A DNA stretch of 64,000 nt from Thalassobacillus devorans (GTDB lineage: Bacteria; Bacillota; Bacilli; Bacillales; Halobacillaceae). Made by a program: the position numbers and the translations under genes. The stretch lies in NCBI RefSeq assembly GCF_900176565.1, contig NZ_FXEH01000005.1:335384-399383 (forward strand), read 5' to 3'. Shown one piece after another: positions 34,958 through 43,473 of the stretch. Within the stretch, counting starts at the first letter, position 1. Every line of letters starts with the position of its first letter. Below the pieces are notes generated by a model. It was given only the letters and a program-made list of their open reading frames with translations. It had not been told where the DNA came from and did not search any database.

Positions 34958-35320
34958 CTATTCTTCAATTCGGTATTTTTCGTGATAATAACCTTTGTTC
35001 TTGTTCCAGTCTTCCAATGTTGTTTCAAACACCTTATTATCCTGATCATCAAATACTGAAACGGTACCTTTTTGTTTTTCTACGGTATAAGACGGTGCTT
35101 CATTTGCACTTGTTTGTTGGATTGCATCCATGTCGATCTCTTCGATAGTTGCTGCCGCTCCATCCGTAGGCTTTACACTCTCTGCCGCTTCTTCTATGTA
35201 CTCTTCCATCTGTTTTGTCTCTTGACTGTATGGCGTGTCCGCTCTTTTCACTTCAAACATAGCTGCGAACGTCAATCCTATCATTAAAAAAGGGAAAGAT
35301 AAAAATATAACTTTCTTCAA
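34958..35320 (-). CDS. Hypothetical exported or membrane-anchored protein
   Basis: 120 residues, not recognised. N-terminal hydrophobic helix (VIFLSFPFLMIGLTFAAMF, residues 4-22) that could be an anchor or an uncleaved signal. The rest is acidic and soluble, ending KNKGYYHEKYRIEE. Good GGAG-type RBS. Stands alone between the protease and LCP genes; 34699-34957 shows nothing else. Confidence 0.65.
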   Translation of the reverse strand: MKKVIFLSFPFLMIGLTFAAMFEVKRADTPYSQETKQMEEYIEEAAESVKPTDGAAATIEEIDMDAIQQTSANEAPSYTVEKQKGTVSVFDDQDNKVFETTLEDWNKNKGYYHEKYRIEE

Positions 35321-35680
35321 CGGGATCTCTCCTAACTTAAAGTTGCCTGGCTAATTCCACGTTAATTATATGAGTGAAAATCATCGGCTTCAATATAATC
35401 CTGTAAAATGAATACCCCTATTACAGAATATAAATATTTCTTACTAACCTATGTAATATATTTAATATTCTCTTAATCGATTTCTGGATTTTTATTTATA
35501 TTTTTTAATTTTCTGGAAGAAAGTTAGTTTATAAACCCGATTTTTTTAATATAATCTGGCTATTAATAAAAGCAGAGGCTTTTATACTACAAAAACTAAT
35601 AGAATAGCTTAGCTGATCTGGATTTCTTTGCTAAGAATGAAGAAAAGCGACGATAAGAATTCCCTTTAACTTTCGCAAAC
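35321..35680. other. Non-coding AT-rich stretch
   Basis: About 360 bp with no supported gene. Very AT-rich; no recognised riboswitch, repeat or operator. It presumably holds the promoter of the gene ending at 34958. Confidence 0.5.
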
Positions 35681-35721
35681 TAAAAAATCGAGCAGGAAAC
35701 TCAATGAGTTTCCTGCTCGAT
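35681..35721 (-). terminator. Terminator after the LCP gene
   Basis: AATCGAGCAGGAAACTCA pairs with TGAGTTTCCTGCTCGATT (stem of ~16 bp) and a run of six U residues follows on the minus strand. Confidence 0.92.
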
Positions 35722-35725
35722 TAAA

Positions 35726-36661
35726 TTAAGATTGATAATCCTCTATCATTCCATTAACTTTTTGTACTTCTTCATCCGGAACAATCAAATAGTAGATTCC
35801 ACCGATGTTCGTACCACTGCCCTGCATTTGATAGGTTTCTGTATTTTTGCGGGCACTTCGATAATCTGTTCCCAGTTTTCTCATATCAGAAAAGTCCATG
35901 TTGGTACTTACATTAGAACCAAGTACGTCCATGATATCGCCAATTTTATTGACACCGCCGATGCTGGCACCTTTTTCGATGACCCCTTCGATGACTTGAC
36001 GCTGCCTTTCATTGCGTCCGGCGTCCCCCTGAGGGTCATTTTTTCTCATCCTTACATAAGAGAGAGCTTCTTTCCCATTCAAATCAAGCTGTCCTTCCGA
36101 GAACGTAATGCCGTCCTGTTTGAACGCCATATTATTATTGACGGTAATTCCTCCTACAGCATCAACAAGCTGTTCGAGGCCTTCCATATTCATCCTGACA
36201 TAATAATCGAGTTCGATATCGAGGAAGTTTTCTACTGTATCAACGGACATATCACTGCCACCAAAAGCATAGGCATGGTTAATTTTATCCTCGGTACCTC
36301 TACCTACAATCTCGGTACGTGTGTCCCGTGGGATGCTGACCATTTGCATCCGGTCATTGTCCGGGTCAAGCGTCAGGACAATCATCGTATCCGAACGGCC
36401 TTTATCATAGTTTCGTTCATCGACACCAAGTAATAATATATTAAGAGATTCTTTGCTCTCTACTTTTTTCTTTGTAAGATCATTATCAATAGAGGAAACA
36501 GGTTCATGTAAATCTTTATCGACTGTGTTTTTCACATTACTATAAATCGAAAAAGCATAGGCTCCCACTCCTATTAAAATCAGGAGCATGACCAGTAAAG
36601 TTACCTTCCACCACTTGCCTTTTTTCCGCTGCTTTTTCTTTTGATCTTTACGACTTCTCAT
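35726..36661 (-). CDS. LytR-CpsA-Psr family cell wall ligase
   Basis: 311-residue LCP protein (TagTUV type) that transfers teichoic acid or other anionic polymers from lipid carrier to peptidoglycan. Short basic cytoplasmic tail (KDQKKKQRKKGKWW), one membrane helix (~20-42), external LCP domain from ~75 with NILLLGVDER, RSDTMIVLTLDP, SIPRDTRTEI and the DRGRNERQR-like arginine motif (GDAGRNERQRQVI). Monocistronic with a strong terminator. Confidence 0.93.
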   Translation of the reverse strand: MRSRKDQKKKQRKKGKWWKVTLLVMLLILIGVGAYAFSIYSNVKNTVDKDLHEPVSSIDNDLTKKKVESKESLNILLLGVDERNYDKGRSDTMIVLTLDPDNDRMQMVSIPRDTRTEIVGRGTEDKINHAYAFGGSDMSVDTVENFLDIELDYYVRMNMEGLEQLVDAVGGITVNNNMAFKQDGITFSEGQLDLNGKEALSYVRMRKNDPQGDAGRNERQRQVIEGVIEKGASIGGVNKIGDIMDVLGSNVSTNMDFSDMRKLGTDYRSARKNTETYQMQGSGTNIGGIYYLIVPDEEVQKVNGMIEDYQS

Positions 36662-36743
36662 TCGTCCACCTCATTAACTAAATATAAAACCACCATTACA
36701 TTATACTTAATTAGTCGAATCTTGTAAAAGCAATAATCCATTT

Positions 36744-36763
36744 TCTGGAGGACCTGGGGTGTT
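36744..36763. repeat. Half copy of the palindromic terminator repeat (member b)
   Basis: TCTGGAGGACCTGGGGTGT matches the right arm of the family seen at 30660-30678 but has no left arm. It lies between divergent genes, where a terminator has no use, so it looks like a remnant. Confidence 0.5.
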
Positions 36764-36826
36764 TATTTTCTATCTAATTTACCCATACTTGTGATAATAC
36801 TATTTGAGCTATGGCAGGTGGGGTGA

Positions 36827-37420
36827 ATGATGAATAAATTAAGAGGGTTGCTGGCATTGGTATCTTTTATAGTTGTCCTTGTTTCAATTGGATCTTTACT
36901 ATTATTAATGGTAAAAGTGCCGGAAGAGACAATGGAGAATGATTCTCAGGACATTCTTCAGCATGATTATGATATAGGCGTCCAAAAGGTCATACAATCG
37001 GATGGACCAATTACAGAGAAGCCATTCAGAAGCGTTGATTACGAAAACAAATCACTAGAGGAAGAAATTACGAAAGAGACAATTAAAGATAATTTCGAGC
37101 CGAAATTTGATGAGCTGGAAAAGCAAGTCAACGTTCAGGTTGACCAGCTCATCCAGGACGCGGTAACTGATTACCAAGAACAAATCGAAAGCGGTAAAGA
37201 GGTCTCGCTTATTCAGCTATATCAGAAATACACAAAAGCAGCACAGGAATTGGAAGGTAAGACGGATGAAGCTTTCCTTCAAATCTATAACGAGTATCAA
37301 GAAGAATTGAAAGTCAACGGGTATAGTACAACCGATGCTGATAATTTGAAAGCACAATACGAAGAAACAAAAGAAACCATTCGATCCAACCTGTTGCGCG
37401 AAGTTGCCAGTAGAAACTAA
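36827..37420 (+). CDS. Hypothetical membrane-anchored protein
   Basis: 197 residues, not recognised. N-terminal membrane helix (LRGLLALVSFIVVLVSIGSL), then an external, mainly helical, acidic region with coiled-coil character (KFDELEKQVNVQVDQLIQDA, EETKETIRSNLLREV). ATG-ATG start after GGTGGGG. Divergent from the LCP gene with 165 bp between, which could indicate an envelope role; that is inference. Confidence 0.7.
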   Translation: MMNKLRGLLALVSFIVVLVSIGSLLLLMVKVPEETMENDSQDILQHDYDIGVQKVIQSDGPITEKPFRSVDYENKSLEEEITKETIKDNFEPKFDELEKQVNVQVDQLIQDAVTDYQEQIESGKEVSLIQLYQKYTKAAQELEGKTDEAFLQIYNEYQEELKVNGYSTTDADNLKAQYEETKETIRSNLLREVASRN

Positions 37421-37426
37421 CAGAAA

Positions 37427-37466
37427 TACCCCGGAACCCTCCAATTTTTGGAAGGACACGGGGTTG
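37427..37466 (+). terminator. Palindromic terminator-like repeat (member c)
   Basis: ACCCCG (left) and CGGGGTT (right) enclose CCTCCAA/TTGGAAGG, a diverged copy of the family. Between convergent genes ending at 37420 (+) and 37489 (-), so it can serve both. Confidence 0.7.
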
Positions 37467-37488
37467 GCTGCTTCATATTGTTTTGTTT

Positions 37489-38241
37489 TCAGACTGGTAT
37501 TCTCTTTTTTTGAACTGCCTCCCTTCCTCTTTCTTTCAATAGTTTACACAGGTTAGGATGGCTGCCTATATAATCACATACAATAAAATCCTGCATCTTT
37601 GTAAGAGAAATTTCCTCCACTGCCTTGGAAATCCTTGTCATCAGTACACCTGTAAAGAGGAGATAGGGCAGGATAAACACATGGGAGGCACCTCTTTGAG
37701 CTAATTCTGACAATTTTTTCTCGAACCGTGGTTCTGCCGCTGCCAGGAAACAAACTTCGACTGTTTTAACAGGTACCTTTTTCTTTAATAAGTAGGCAAT
37801 TTTCTTGATATCCCGAACAGATTCCTGATCACTGCTTCCTCTTCCTACTAACAATATCTCCGCTTCCGGACCAGCCTCCCCCTGTTCACTGATCCTCTCG
37901 ACCAGCACATCCATGATTTTTTTATTGACACCAAGAACATCACCGTAAGAGAACTGAACTTCAGGGTACTTCTCCTCCATCCGATTAATTAGTTGAGGAA
38001 TATCTTGTTTAGCATGTCCTGCTTTCAGTAGCAGCACAGGAACTACCGCTATCCTAGTTGCTCCCCTTGCGATGCAGCGCTCCACCCCCTGATAGACGTC
38101 AGGTTTTGCCAGTTCAAGGAAACAATTCTCCAGGATAGGAACATCCATCAATTCCATCGTTTTTTCCATGTAGTTCACAGCTTGTTCTGCCGCTTCTTTC
38201 CTCCTGCTGCCGTGACCAGCAAATAGGACAGCTTGCATCAT
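37489..38241 (-). CDS. sirB: Sirohydrochlorin ferrochelatase
   Basis: 250-residue CbiX/SirB-type chelatase inserting iron into sirohydrochlorin, the last step to siroheme. Two tandem chelatase repeats; FAGHGSRRKEAAEQAV at the N-terminus contains the metal-binding His, and the second repeat begins at about EILLVGRGSSDQES. Start at 38241 (MMQAVLFAGHGS) with GAGGAG upstream. Last gene of the nas operon; siroheme is the cofactor of NirB. Confidence 0.9.
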   Translation of the reverse strand: MMQAVLFAGHGSRRKEAAEQAVNYMEKTMELMDVPILENCFLELAKPDVYQGVERCIARGATRIAVVPVLLLKAGHAKQDIPQLINRMEEKYPEVQFSYGDVLGVNKKIMDVLVERISEQGEAGPEAEILLVGRGSSDQESVRDIKKIAYLLKKKVPVKTVEVCFLAAAEPRFEKKLSELAQRGASHVFILPYLLFTGVLMTRISKAVEEISLTKMQDFIVCDYIGSHPNLCKLLKERGREAVQKKRIPV

Positions 38242-38260
38242 TAAACATCTCCTCTGACTG

Positions 38261-39040
38261 TTAGGCTTCAGCTGCTTCAAGTTCATAATCATTCTGATGC
38301 ATGAGACTAAACGACTGGATGCGCTCCCGGAAATGGACGACTTCTCCTATTATGATCATAGCAGGATTACGGATAGCTGCTCTTTCTACTTCATTTATAA
38401 TGGTAGAAAGAGTACCTGTAACAACTTTTTGTTCTTCTGTTGTGCCTTGCTGGATGACAGCAACAGGAGTCTCCGGCTTTTTCTCATGTTGGAGCAATTG
38501 ATCACATATATATGGTAAATTACTAACACCCATATAGATAGCCAGTGTGTCAACGCTTTTGGATAGGTTATTCCAATCAATTTCCTCATGCTTCCCTTTG
38601 CAGCGATGACCAGCAACAACGGCAAAGGAGCTGCTAATGTCTCTATGGGTGACTGGGATACCAGCATAGGCGGGTGCAGCTATGCCAGATGTAATTCCAG
38701 GGACGACTTCAAACGATATACCTTGTTTTGCCAGCGCTTCCGCTTCTTCGGCCCCTCTTCCAAATACAAATGGGTCTCCCCCTTTTAAGCGTGTCACTTT
38801 TTTACCTTGTTTCGCATATTTCACTAATAAATAATTAATGGTTTCCTGTTTTAACCTATGAAATTTAGGATGCTTTCCACAAAAGACCAGCTCTGCACCG
38901 GTTTTTGTCTCTTCCAATAACTGCTCATTCACTAACCGATCATATAAGATGACATCTGCCTGCTGAATACATTTTATTGCTTTTAAAGTGATTAAGTCTG
39001 GATCTCCAGGACCTGCTCCAACTAAATATACCTGTGCCAT
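38261..39040 (-). CDS. sumT: Uroporphyrinogen-III C-methyltransferase
   Basis: 259-residue SAM-dependent methylase (NasF/SumT) making precorrin-2 for siroheme. Signature VYLVGAGPGDPDLITLKAIK at the N-terminus; DVILYDRLVN, KGGDPFVFGRGAEEAEAL and VPGITSGIAAPAYAGIPVTH follow. Precorrin-2 dehydrogenase is not in the window. Confidence 0.96.
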   Translation of the reverse strand: MAQVYLVGAGPGDPDLITLKAIKCIQQADVILYDRLVNEQLLEETKTGAELVFCGKHPKFHRLKQETINYLLVKYAKQGKKVTRLKGGDPFVFGRGAEEAEALAKQGISFEVVPGITSGIAAPAYAGIPVTHRDISSSFAVVAGHRCKGKHEEIDWNNLSKSVDTLAIYMGVSNLPYICDQLLQHEKKPETPVAVIQQGTTEEQKVVTGTLSTIINEVERAAIRNPAMIIIGEVVHFRERIQSFSLMHQNDYELEAAEA

Positions 39041-39091
39041 TTGGCTCCTCCTCCGTAATACTTGTTCTTGCCATAATAAAATACCTAGCAG

Positions 39092-39418
39092 TTACTTTCC
39101 GGGAACAATGACGTACACTTCATTTTTCTTTACTTCAGTTTCATAGGTTTGTACGCAGCCAGTGTCAGGTTCCTGAACCTTCCCGCTTCGCGTACTGATT
39201 TTCCAGTCATGCATTGGACAAAATACATGCTCCCCACTCACCATACCCTCTGCAAGAACACCGCCTTTATGAGGACAGCGATTTTCGATTGCCCGTACCT
39301 TTCCATCTTCGAGTTTGAATACAGCCAGCTCTAATTCCCCGATTATCACAGTCTTCCCTAATTTTTCTGGAAGGTCTTCCAGCTTTGATACGAATACTTT
39401 ACTTAATAGCTTTTCCAT
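39092..39418 (-). CDS. nirD: Nitrite reductase small subunit
   Basis: 108-residue Rieske-type [2Fe-2S] protein (NasE). Motif [11 protein letters not shown] and CPMHDWKIS supply the Cys/His ligands. Start at ATG 39418, 20 nt after nirB. Partners NirB in NADH-dependent reduction of nitrite to ammonium. Confidence 0.95.
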   Translation of the reverse strand: MEKLLSKVFVSKLEDLPEKLGKTVIIGELELAVFKLEDGKVRAIENRCPHKGGVLAEGMVSGEHVFCPMHDWKISTRSGKVQEPDTGCVQTYETEVKKNEVYVIVPGK

Positions 39419-39437
39419 CAATGGTTTCCTCCCCGGT

Positions 39438-41849
39438 TTAATTTGATCCTGCTGGTATTTTTACATTTTGATAAAGCTCACGAAGGAGGCGATTATCCTC
39501 GATCGCTTCTTTCCACGGGTCCTGTACAACGGATAATGCTTCATCCATGCGATGATTCAATTCCATGAACGTTTGCTTTTCATCTAATACAGATCTAATA
39601 TGGTCTAACCCGACACGTTCTACCCAGGCAGAAGTCCGTTCCAGGTAATTGGCACTTTCACGATAATATTGTAAAAAGGCGGCTGTAACAGCAATCACTT
39701 CTTCCTCTGTTTTCACCTTATACAAGAGTTCTGCTTTTCTCATATGGGTACCGCCGTTGCCACCTACATAAATTTCAAATTCACCATCCAGCCCGACGAT
39801 ACCGACATCTTTCACTGACCCTTCCGCGCAGTTTCTTGGACAGGCAGATACACTCATTTTTACTTTATGGGGTGTATTCAGTCCTTCAAACTTTTTCTCC
39901 ATCTTGATTCCCAGACCGATCGAATCCTGCGTTCCGAACCGGCAAAAGTCTGCACCGACACAAGTTTTCACAGTCCGTAGCCCTTTTGCATAAGCAGAAC
40001 CTGAAGGCATATCAAGCTCTGACCAGATATTTGGAAGGTCTTGTTTTTTAACTCCAAGTAAATCAAGACGCTGCCCACCAGTAACTTTGATCATTTTCAC
40101 TTCATATTTATCGGCCACATCGGCAATTTTCCGTAGATCCTCAGCATTTGTCACTCCACCATACATGCGTGGTACGACTGAATATGTCCCGTCATTTTGA
40201 ATATTCGCGTGGAGACGTTCATTGACAAACCGTGATTCTTTTTCATCTTCATATTCAGTCGGCTTAAGCATACCAAGATAATAGTTCAATGCCGGCTTAC
40301 ATTTAGAACAGCCTTCTTCTGATTTCCAGCCTAATACATTCATGACTTCTCTTGTATGCGTCAAGCCTTTCATTTTTATTTCCTCGATCACTTCATCCCT
40401 TGATAAGGTAGTACAAGTACAGATTGATTCTTTCTGGTTTTGGTCATAGTCATCTCCCAAGGTATGCTCGAGCAAATCAGAAACTAAGGATTTACACCCA
40501 CCACAAGAGCGGGAAGCACTTGTACAGCCTTTGACCTGTTCGACTGTTGCCAACCCCTGGTTGTGTATGGCTTCAATAATCGTCCCTTTCGTCACACCAT
40601 TACAACCGCAGATGATTTCTTCATCCGGCATACTGGAAATTAGATCAGCTCCTGCTTCCTCAGAACGTCCGGATTCCGTATATTCTTCTATTGACGCCCC
40701 TTTATTGATTAGGCTCAATAACCTGTTGCCATCGCTCGTATCTCCGAAAAGTACTGCCCCGGTAACTTTCCCTTCATCTACCAGGACTTTCTTATAGGTA
40801 CCATTCCATTCATCGAAAAGTTTCAGCGACTTGGTATGTTCATCTTCATTGATTTTACCTGTTGAAAAGACATCGACACCCGAGACCTTCAACTGGGTAG
40901 ATAAAACAGAACCCTGATAGCCATCTCCCTCTATGCCGCATATCCGCTTGGCCATTTCCTTTCCCTGTTGATACAACGGTGCTACCAGCCCATAAACCAT
41001 TTCTCTATGCTCCGCACATTCCCCGACTGCAAATATGTTTGGCACTTCTGTTTCTAAATAATCATTGACTATGATCCCGCGATTGACAGGAATTCCACTT
41101 TCTTTCGCCAAAGAAATATTCGGCCGGATCCCCACTGCCATAACAATCAAATCAGCCTCAATCTGTTGTCCATCTTTGAACTTGAGTCCCTCAACGCGAT
41201 CCGTCCCAATGATTTCCTCTGATTGCTTTTCCAAAAGAAAATTCATCCCTTGCTTTTCCAATTCTTTTTGCAGCATTTTACCGGCTGTCTTATCTAATTG
41301 CCGTTCCATCAGATAGTCTGCCAGGTGGACGACATCAACTTCCATTCCAAGATTCAATAAACCGCGCGCCGCCTCTAAGCCGAGCAGACCTCCACCAATG
41401 ACGACCGCCTTTTTGTAGTGATTAGAACATTCAATCATTTTTTCGCAGTCTTTAATATCCCGGAACGCAGTTACACCTTCTTTATCTGCTCCAGGCAGCG
41501 GCAGCATGAAGGGCAGTGACCCGGTTGCAATGATTAGTTTGTCATAAGCTGATTCGCGGCCTTTATCCGTCCTTACTATTTGTTTTTCTTTATCGATTTC
41601 CAGGACGGTTTCGCCTGGATACAGTTTAATATTGTTGTCTTCATACCACTGCCAGCTATTCAACGTGATGTCATGGATTTCCGTATCTCCCTGCAGAACT
41701 TTAGATAGTTCGATCCGGTTATAATTGGGATATGGTTCACTTCCAAAAACAGTAATATCAAATTGATCCGGTGTTGATTGAAGAACTTCCTCGATCGCCC
41801 GGACACCCGCCATTCCGTTCCCGATAAGTACCAGCCTTTGTTTGGACAT
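39438..41849 (-). CDS. nirB: Nitrite reductase large subunit
   Basis: 803-residue assimilatory NAD(P)H-nitrite reductase (NasD). N-terminal FAD/NAD domain ([18 protein letters not shown]; second nucleotide site [17 protein letters not shown]); two BFD-type [2Fe-2S] modules near residues 415-515 ([33 protein letters not shown]); C-terminal siroheme/4Fe-4S domain with [11 protein letters not shown] and [10 protein letters not shown]. All four siroheme cysteines are present. Own promoter with TnrA box. Confidence 0.97.
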   Translation of the reverse strand: MSKQRLVLIGNGMAGVRAIEEVLQSTPDQFDITVFGSEPYPNYNRIELSKVLQGDTEIHDITLNSWQWYEDNNIKLYPGETVLEIDKEKQIVRTDKGRESAYDKLIIATGSLPFMLPLPGADKEGVTAFRDIKDCEKMIECSNHYKKAVVIGGGLLGLEAARGLLNLGMEVDVVHLADYLMERQLDKTAGKMLQKELEKQGMNFLLEKQSEEIIGTDRVEGLKFKDGQQIEADLIVMAVGIRPNISLAKESGIPVNRGIIVNDYLETEVPNIFAVGECAEHREMVYGLVAPLYQQGKEMAKRICGIEGDGYQGSVLSTQLKVSGVDVFSTGKINEDEHTKSLKLFDEWNGTYKKVLVDEGKVTGAVLFGDTSDGNRLLSLINKGASIEEYTESGRSEEAGADLISSMPDEEIICGCNGVTKGTIIEAIHNQGLATVEQVKGCTSASRSCGGCKSLVSDLLEHTLGDDYDQNQKESICTCTTLSRDEVIEEIKMKGLTHTREVMNVLGWKSEEGCSKCKPALNYYLGMLKPTEYEDEKESRFVNERLHANIQNDGTYSVVPRMYGGVTNAEDLRKIADVADKYEVKMIKVTGGQRLDLLGVKKQDLPNIWSELDMPSGSAYAKGLRTVKTCVGADFCRFGTQDSIGLGIKMEKKFEGLNTPHKVKMSVSACPRNCAEGSVKDVGIVGLDGEFEIYVGGNGGTHMRKAELLYKVKTEEEVIAVTAAFLQYYRESANYLERTSAWVERVGLDHIRSVLDEKQTFMELNHRMDEALSVVQDPWKEAIEDNRLLRELYQNVKIPAGSN

Positions 41850-41893
41850 GTAGTAAAAACCTCCGAATAGTAATAATTTTTAGAATAATTATC

Positions 41894-41945
41894 ATTTTAA
41901 TGGGTGTGATACTAACGTACAATTCTCATGTAAGAAAACCTCACA
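41894..41945 (-). promoter_or_regulatory. nirB promoter with TnrA box
   Basis: TTGTAC (41917-41922), 17-nt spacer, TAAAAT (41894-41899), predicted start ~41887. A TnrA-like site TGTAAGAAAACCTCACA (41929-41945) differs at one position from TGTNAN7TNACA-type consensus; its centre is about 50 bp upstream of the start, the usual activating position for TnrA. Confidence 0.78.
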
Positions 41946-41961
41946 CACTTTTGCTAAAGGT

Positions 41962-43428
41962 TCATATATTTTGTTCAACTTTCAAGCGATAGTTTCGTTC
42001 CGCAATATATTGACTGTCCGTAGAGTAGACCTGGGGCGACTCTTTGATAAAAAATGATAGGGCAAAACAAAGGAGTGCAGCAGTGCCGATGACTCCGAAA
42101 AATAAAGCAGGATAAGTTATGTTAAGTACCGCCAGAAAACAAACAGAGCCGATATTTCCGTAAGCACCTACCATTCCCGCAATTTGACCTGTTTTACTTT
42201 TATTAATGGAAGGGACCAGTGAAAAGACAGAACCAGAGGCCGCTTGTCCAATCATCGAACAGCACATGGTCAGCGCCACGGCTGCAAAAAGCGACCATTC
42301 CCCCTTTAAAGCAGACATCGCAAAATAAAGGACCCCTAACAAAAATAATAAGCTCATAAGTATTCGTTTCCGTCCAAAACGATCACTGAGCCACCCTCCT
42401 GCCGGTCGTGCAACCAAATTTGTGAAAGCAAAACTGCTGGCTATCATTCCTGCTGCAACGGTACCTAAAGAATAGGTATCCAGAAAAAACATCGGCAGCA
42501 TCGAGATGACGGCTAGTTCTCCCCCAAATGTTGCAAAGTAGCCAAGGCTCAATATACTTACCTGCAGCATCGAGTATTTTTCTGACTCATGTATTTCAGC
42601 CTTTAAATAGGCTATGTTTTTCACCCATATTTTCCGGGCATGAACCAGGTAGAGAATTGCTAATAAAGCATAAAACCCAATTGCTGCTCCTTTAGCCAGT
42701 AATCCGGCCTGCTGCAATGACCATACAAGGATGCCCATCCCCCCATAAATAGGCAATGAAATGAATAGAAGAATGATAAGATCTGAGAAGCTGGTGACTT
42801 CCATTACCCCTGAAGATTTGGAACGCTTGAAGACCTTATTGGGAGGGGTGTCTTCCACTTGACGATAAAAAACTAGTCCATAGATTAAGGCGAGTAATCC
42901 GGTAGCTGCAACCGCATATCTCCAACCATTGTCTCCTCCAAATAATAAAGCTAGTACAGGGAGGCTAAACGAAGCGATTGCTGAGCCGAAATTCCCCCAG
43001 CCGGCATAAATCCCCTGAACGAAGCCAGCTTGATGCTCAGGAAACCATTCTGCCAGCATTCGAATTCCCACTACGAAACTGGCGCCGATAATCCCTAAAA
43101 ATAACCTGGAGATGAGCAGCTGCCAGTAGGAACTGCTTAAAGCAAAAATAAAACAGGGTACACTCATAACGACAAGCAGTACAGCAAATACCCGTTTTGG
43201 ACCGAACCTGTCCACCAACCGTCCCATAAAAATTCTCGCAGGGATTGCTAAGGAGAGGTTGACCAGCATTAAGACGCCAATTTCTTCCTTGGTAATCCCC
43301 AGTTGTTCCATAATAATGGAACTCAACGGAGCCAAATTGAACCAGACCATGACACTGATAAAAAAGGCCAGTGTGGACATGATAAGCACCTTTCGATTCC
43401 CTTCATAGATTTCTTGCACGTCATCCAC
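41962..43428 (-). CDS. narK: Nitrate/nitrite MFS transporter
   Basis: 488-residue NarK/NasA-type permease with twelve hydrophobic helices. Nitrate porter marks: FFISVMVWFNLAPLSSIIME in TM1, MGRLVDRFGPKRVFAVLL, GIYAGWGNFGSAIASF and IAGMVGAYGNIGSVCFL (the two glycine-rich nitrate signatures). Imports nitrate for NasBC. Between nasC and nirB; the C-terminus is cytoplasmic. Confidence 0.94.
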   Translation of the reverse strand: MDDVQEIYEGNRKVLIMSTLAFFISVMVWFNLAPLSSIIMEQLGITKEEIGVLMLVNLSLAIPARIFMGRLVDRFGPKRVFAVLLVVMSVPCFIFALSSSYWQLLISRLFLGIIGASFVVGIRMLAEWFPEHQAGFVQGIYAGWGNFGSAIASFSLPVLALLFGGDNGWRYAVAATGLLALIYGLVFYRQVEDTPPNKVFKRSKSSGVMEVTSFSDLIILLFISLPIYGGMGILVWSLQQAGLLAKGAAIGFYALLAILYLVHARKIWVKNIAYLKAEIHESEKYSMLQVSILSLGYFATFGGELAVISMLPMFFLDTYSLGTVAAGMIASSFAFTNLVARPAGGWLSDRFGRKRILMSLLFLLGVLYFAMSALKGEWSLFAAVALTMCCSMIGQAASGSVFSLVPSINKSKTGQIAGMVGAYGNIGSVCFLAVLNITYPALFFGVIGTAALLCFALSFFIKESPQVYSTDSQYIAERNYRLKVEQNI

Positions 43429-43473
43429 CTTCCGATTGAACGTATTTATTTTTCCTTATGCCATTCGAGCAAG

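Noticed and set aside
35732-36433. 233-codon plus-strand ORF
   Set aside because: Antisense shadow of the LCP gene, which has clear family motifs, RBS and terminator.
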